From positions 1 to 32,509 of the forward strand of contig CAMGOT010000006.1 of the NCBI GenBank assembly GCA_946060685.1: a stretch of DNA of 32,509 nucleotides, given 5' to 3'. The first letter of the stretch is position 1; every line of letters starts with the position of its first letter. The DNA comes from an uncultured Bacteroidales bacterium (GTDB lineage Bacteria > Bacteroidota > Bacteroidia > Bacteroidales > Bacteroidaceae). The position numbers and the translations under genes were made by a program. The notes under the pieces were generated by a model. The model was given only the letters and a program-made list of their open reading frames with translations, made no database searches and was not told the DNA's origin. Below are positions 29,271 through 32,509 of this stretch, piece by piece.

Positions 29271-30288
29271 CTACACGTCGGTCGCAAAACTGCATGACTT
29301 GCGGTACTCCGAAATGCTCATGCCTGTGCGCTTTCGGAAATACCGGCACATATAGGAGGTGTCGGGGAAATGCAGGCGGATGGCCATTTGTCCGGCTGTC
29401 AAGGTGGTATGCCGAATCATATATTTTATCTCGGCTACTACAAGACGGTCGATGGCCTCCTTCGGCGATTCCTTGCACACTTGCCTCACGATTATTGCAA
29501 GATAGTTGGAGGGTGATACACAGGCGGTCGGCATAGAACTTCATGGCGCGGCATTCCGTGAAATGGTCGAGCACGAGGTTGTAGAATTTCATGCAGAGCT
29601 GCTCGGGGCGCTGCAGTTCACGTTCGACACGCATGCTGCCATGCTGCTGCTGCCAGAGATTGAAGAGCACGAGATAAATGTTATGAAGGATGTTTTCGAT
29701 GATTTTCTCCTGCCCCTGAAAGCCGGCATATTCCCGATAGGCATGGTCGAGCAGTCCTGTCCAGAGTTTCAGGTCGTCGCCTCCATCGACCACGGTTTGC
29801 AGAAACAGGCAATCGTAGAGGGCATTGGGCACACCATACAGCGTGGTTTCGGCAAACTCACGATCCATCAGGCAATAGAACATGGAGAAATCCTCGGAAC
29901 GGGAAGTGAACATCGGAAACATATCGGGCGAAACAATCATCGTCCCACCTTTCCTGACCGTATAGCGCTCACATTGTATGAGCAGCTGCGCCTCACCCTT
30001 TGAGGGGTGTTCTATAAATTAGTATATAATCTTTTTTTCAAAGGGTGTCTGCTTGGTCGCTTTTCCACCTCTCGCACAGTATCTTTTTGCTTTTCAATCA
30101 CTTACATAGCACGCTATGCTCGTGTTTGAAAAACAAAAACCTACTGCACGATAGGTAAAAAATCGCCTCAAGCTAATTTATAGAACACCCCTTGAGCAAT
30201 ACATCTGCAGATAAGCGGGCAGATGGCTCTCCCACCAACTCGTAAAATCTTCCATGGACGATTCTCCGATAGCATATTTCTTGTCCAT
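29271..30288 (-). pseudogene. AraC-family transcriptional regulator, interrupted by a 188-bp element and by a one-base frameshift
   Basis: N-term MDKKYAIGESSMEDFTSWWESHLPAYLQMYCS (from 30288), then KGEAQLLIQCERYTVRKGGTMIVSPDMF after the element, then the C-terminal HTH (LTAGQMAIRLHFPDTSYMCRYFRKRTGMSISEYRK) in another frame; 1018-192-1 = 825 = 275 codons. Confidence 0.85.
30004..30191. mobile_element. 188-bp MITE-like fold-back element, non-coding
   Basis: Perfect 19-bp TIRs GGGGTGTTCTATAAATTAG (30004-30022) / CTAATTTATAGAACACCCC (30173-30191); TTGA direct repeats at 30000-30003 and 30192-30195; interior imperfect palindrome. Confidence 0.88.
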
Positions 30289-30412
30289 AAGATGTGTATT
30301 TTTATGATTTGCGACTGCAAATATACTGAAAATACGCCTACAAAAGACGGGCTCTTATAAAAAGTACCCGTTTCGGCATAATAATGAAATCAGAATTGCC
30401 CGGGAATCGGCC

Positions 30413-30420
30413 TACCTTTG
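30413..30420 (+). promoter_or_regulatory. candidate -7 box TACCTTTG upstream of the efflux operon
   Basis: Match to TAnnTTTG 27 nt upstream of the first ATG at 30447. Confidence 0.4.
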
Positions 30421-30446
30421 CACCCGCAAAAAAAACATTCACAAAA

Positions 30447-31635
30447 ATGATCATGAAAAGACTACGCAAAGTAAAACCCCACGGGGCAGGACATCCCATC
30501 TTGCCCGGACATCATCGCAGAACCTGGGCACCAGCCCCCCCTACACATCATTTGGGCTGTGCAGCTTGCCGCCCTGCTGCTTGCAGGATGCGGCGCACCT
30601 CCGGCACAGGAGAAGCAGACGGAATATGCCGTATTGAAGGTGGAGAGGCAGGATGTGGCCTGTCTTGACAAATATCCTGCCACCATACGTGGTTGCCAGG
30701 ATGTGGAAATCTATCCTCAGGTGAGCGGACGCATCATGCAGATTTGCGTCAAGGAGGGCGAGCACGTGAGGCGTGGGCAGAGGCTCTTCGTCATCGACCA
30801 GGTGCCCTATCGTGCCGCCTTGCAGCATGCTCTGGCGAATGAGAGTGCTGCCAAGGCTGCCGTGGCTACGGCCCGCCTGAACTATGAAGGCAAGAGCGAA
30901 CTGCACGACCAGCAAGTGACATCGCTCTTTGAATTGAAGAAGGCAGAAAATGCCATGCTCTCCGCACAGGCGGCTTTGGAGCAGGCACAGGCGCAGGTGG
31001 AGGAAGCACGGAACAATCTCTCATACACCACGCTCACGAGTCCTTGCGATGGCGTAACGGGCACCCTGCCCTATCGCATGGGCGCGCTGCTGCATTCCTC
31101 CGTCAGCATGCCCTTGACCACGATTTCCGACAACCGGGAGATGTGGGTATACTTCTCCATCCCGGAAAGCCTGATGATAGCATGGTGTCGAAAACACGGT
31201 TCTGCCGACGCTGTCGTGAAGGCTTTGCCCGAAGCCTGCCTCTCCCTCAACGACGGTACGGAATATCAGCATACGGGCAGGGTGGAGAGCATCAGCGGAG
31301 TGCTCGACGGCCAGACGGGAAGCATCTCGCTGAAGGCTGTCTTTCCCAATCCCGAGGGACTCCTCCATAGTGGCGGAGCGGGTAATGTGGCGTTGAAATC
31401 AGGAAAAAGCGGAGTAATCGCCATTCCGCAGTCCGCCACCTACGAGCCCCAGGACAAGGTTTTCGTCTACAAGCTGCTGCATGGCAAGGCTGTGGCTACA
31501 CGTGTGGAGGTGAAGGCTGTCAGTGAGCAACGCATAAATATCGTGGAGAAAGGTCTGGAGCCCGGCGATATCATCATTGCCGAGGGAGTGAGTATGCTGA
31601 AGGACGGCATGCCTGTCAAAACGACAACGAAATAA
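30447..31635 (+). CDS. RND efflux periplasmic adaptor (membrane fusion protein, lipoprotein), apparent frameshift in the signal-peptide region
   Basis: VQLAALLLAGCGAPPA lipobox, YPQVSGRIMQICVKEGEHVRRGQRLFVIDQVPYRAAL biotinyl-lipoyl domain, NNLSYTTLTSPCDGVTG; main ORF 30559-31635, candidate ATG at 30447/30453 is in a different frame. Confidence 0.75.
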
Positions 31636-31641
31636 AGGACT

Positions 31642-32509
31642 ATGAACGTAAAGATATTCATCGAACGCCCTGTATTGTCGATAGTCATTTCAGTGGCGAT
31701 TCTCATATTGGGCTGCATCGCCCTCACCCAGTTGTCCGTGGAGCAGTTTCCGAACGTTACATTGCCCGCACTTCGGAGATTCAGAAACTGGTGGAGGAGA
31801 AGATCGACAGCATTCCCGAGATTGAGTTCTACAGCAAGACGGCAGGTTATGGACTTATCGGTGGTGCCGGACCTTCGAGCGGCATGCTCATCGTCAAACT
31901 GAAGCATTTGTCGGAGCGCCGAGACGAGGGCTGTTCGGTTCAGCCTGTTGTGGACAAGATAAACGCCATCGGTCGTGAGATTCCCGATGTGACCATCTTC
32001 GCCATGAATCCCCCGCTCATCGACGGATATGGGGTGAGCAACGGTTTTGAAATCAACCTCCAGGCCCAGGCGGGAGGCAGTGTGGACAGCCTGTTTGCCG
32101 TAGGTCAGCGACTTATAGCCGCCTTGCAGGAACGACCGGAGATTTCCGCAGCCTATTCCACTTTCAACGTGAATTTCCCTCAGTATTCCGTTGAGGTAAT
32201 GCGAGCGTGCCGGAACGACTGCCGATGCTGTGCTCTCCACCTTGGCAGGTTATTATAGTGGGGCCTACGTCAGCAAATTCAACCGCTTCTCCAAATTCTA
32301 TCGTGTGATGCTGCAGTCCGACCCTGAGTATCGTGTATCTCCCGAGTCGCTCGACCGCATCTTCACCCGCACCTCTTCGGGTATGGCTCCGCTCAGCCAG
32401 TTTGTGAAGATAGAGAAGTCGTACGGTCCCGAGTCGGTCAGCCGATTCAATCTGTATTATTGCTGTCCGGTAAAACTCAAAAGTGCCAGATAACCCTGTC
32501 CGAAGCCCA
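31642..32509 (+). pseudogene. RND family efflux permease (AcrB-like) remnant with large internal deletion and frameshifts, continuing to the window edge
   Basis: MNVKIFIERPVLSIVISVAILILGCIALTQLSVEQFPNVTLP (N-terminal TM1) runs into EKIDSIPEIEFYSKTAGYGLIGGAGPSSGMLIVKLKHLSER (second porter half), then shifts frame to VLSTLAGYYSGAYVSKFNRFSKFYRVMLQSDPEYR. Confidence 0.85.

Noticed and set aside
1-32509. CRISPR array, tRNA or rRNA genes
   Set aside because: No regularly spaced direct repeats, cloverleaf genes or rRNA motifs were seen on reading; a tRNAscan/CRISPR finder run would be needed to be certain.

Overview
The window looks like Bacteroidales (Prevotella-like) chromosome: TAnnTTTG -7 promoter boxes, and a housekeeping backbone of maf, kdsC-like, DUF2520, uvrD/pcrA, lon, tgt, LptF/LptG-type permease, DEAD-box helicase, rsmG, sdaA, class-3 FBPase, trxB, lolA-like, ftsK, M64 peptidase, BadF-type kinase, two PLP enzymes of sulfur amino-acid metabolism, and rubrerythrin. 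I found no complete new multi-gene defence or biosynthetic system. The most interesting signals are outside the ordinary CDSs. (1) A 188-bp fold-back MITE-like element (30004-30191) has perfect 19-bp TIRs and a TTGA target duplication. It sits inside an AraC-family regulator gene, and in-silico excision restores the reading frame. (2) An internal arm of that element is about 86% identical over 58 bp to the 5' leader of the uvrD-like gene (3841-3898), including a 22-bp exact match. (3) The AraC / membrane-fusion-protein / RND efflux locus at the right end appears to be decaying: a frameshift in araC, an off-frame 7-C tract in the lipoprotein signal peptide, and an RND gene with a large internal deletion plus frameshifts. 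(4) A 27-bp inverted repeat (25/27 matching, with outer extensions to about 40 bp) bounds a ~490-bp non-coding, hairpin-rich segment just upstream of an AT-rich acyltransferase gene; it is a candidate invertible switch or non-autonomous element. (5) An AT-rich two-gene cassette of unknown proteins lies at the left edge. All calls come from reading the sequence; no database or folding program was run.
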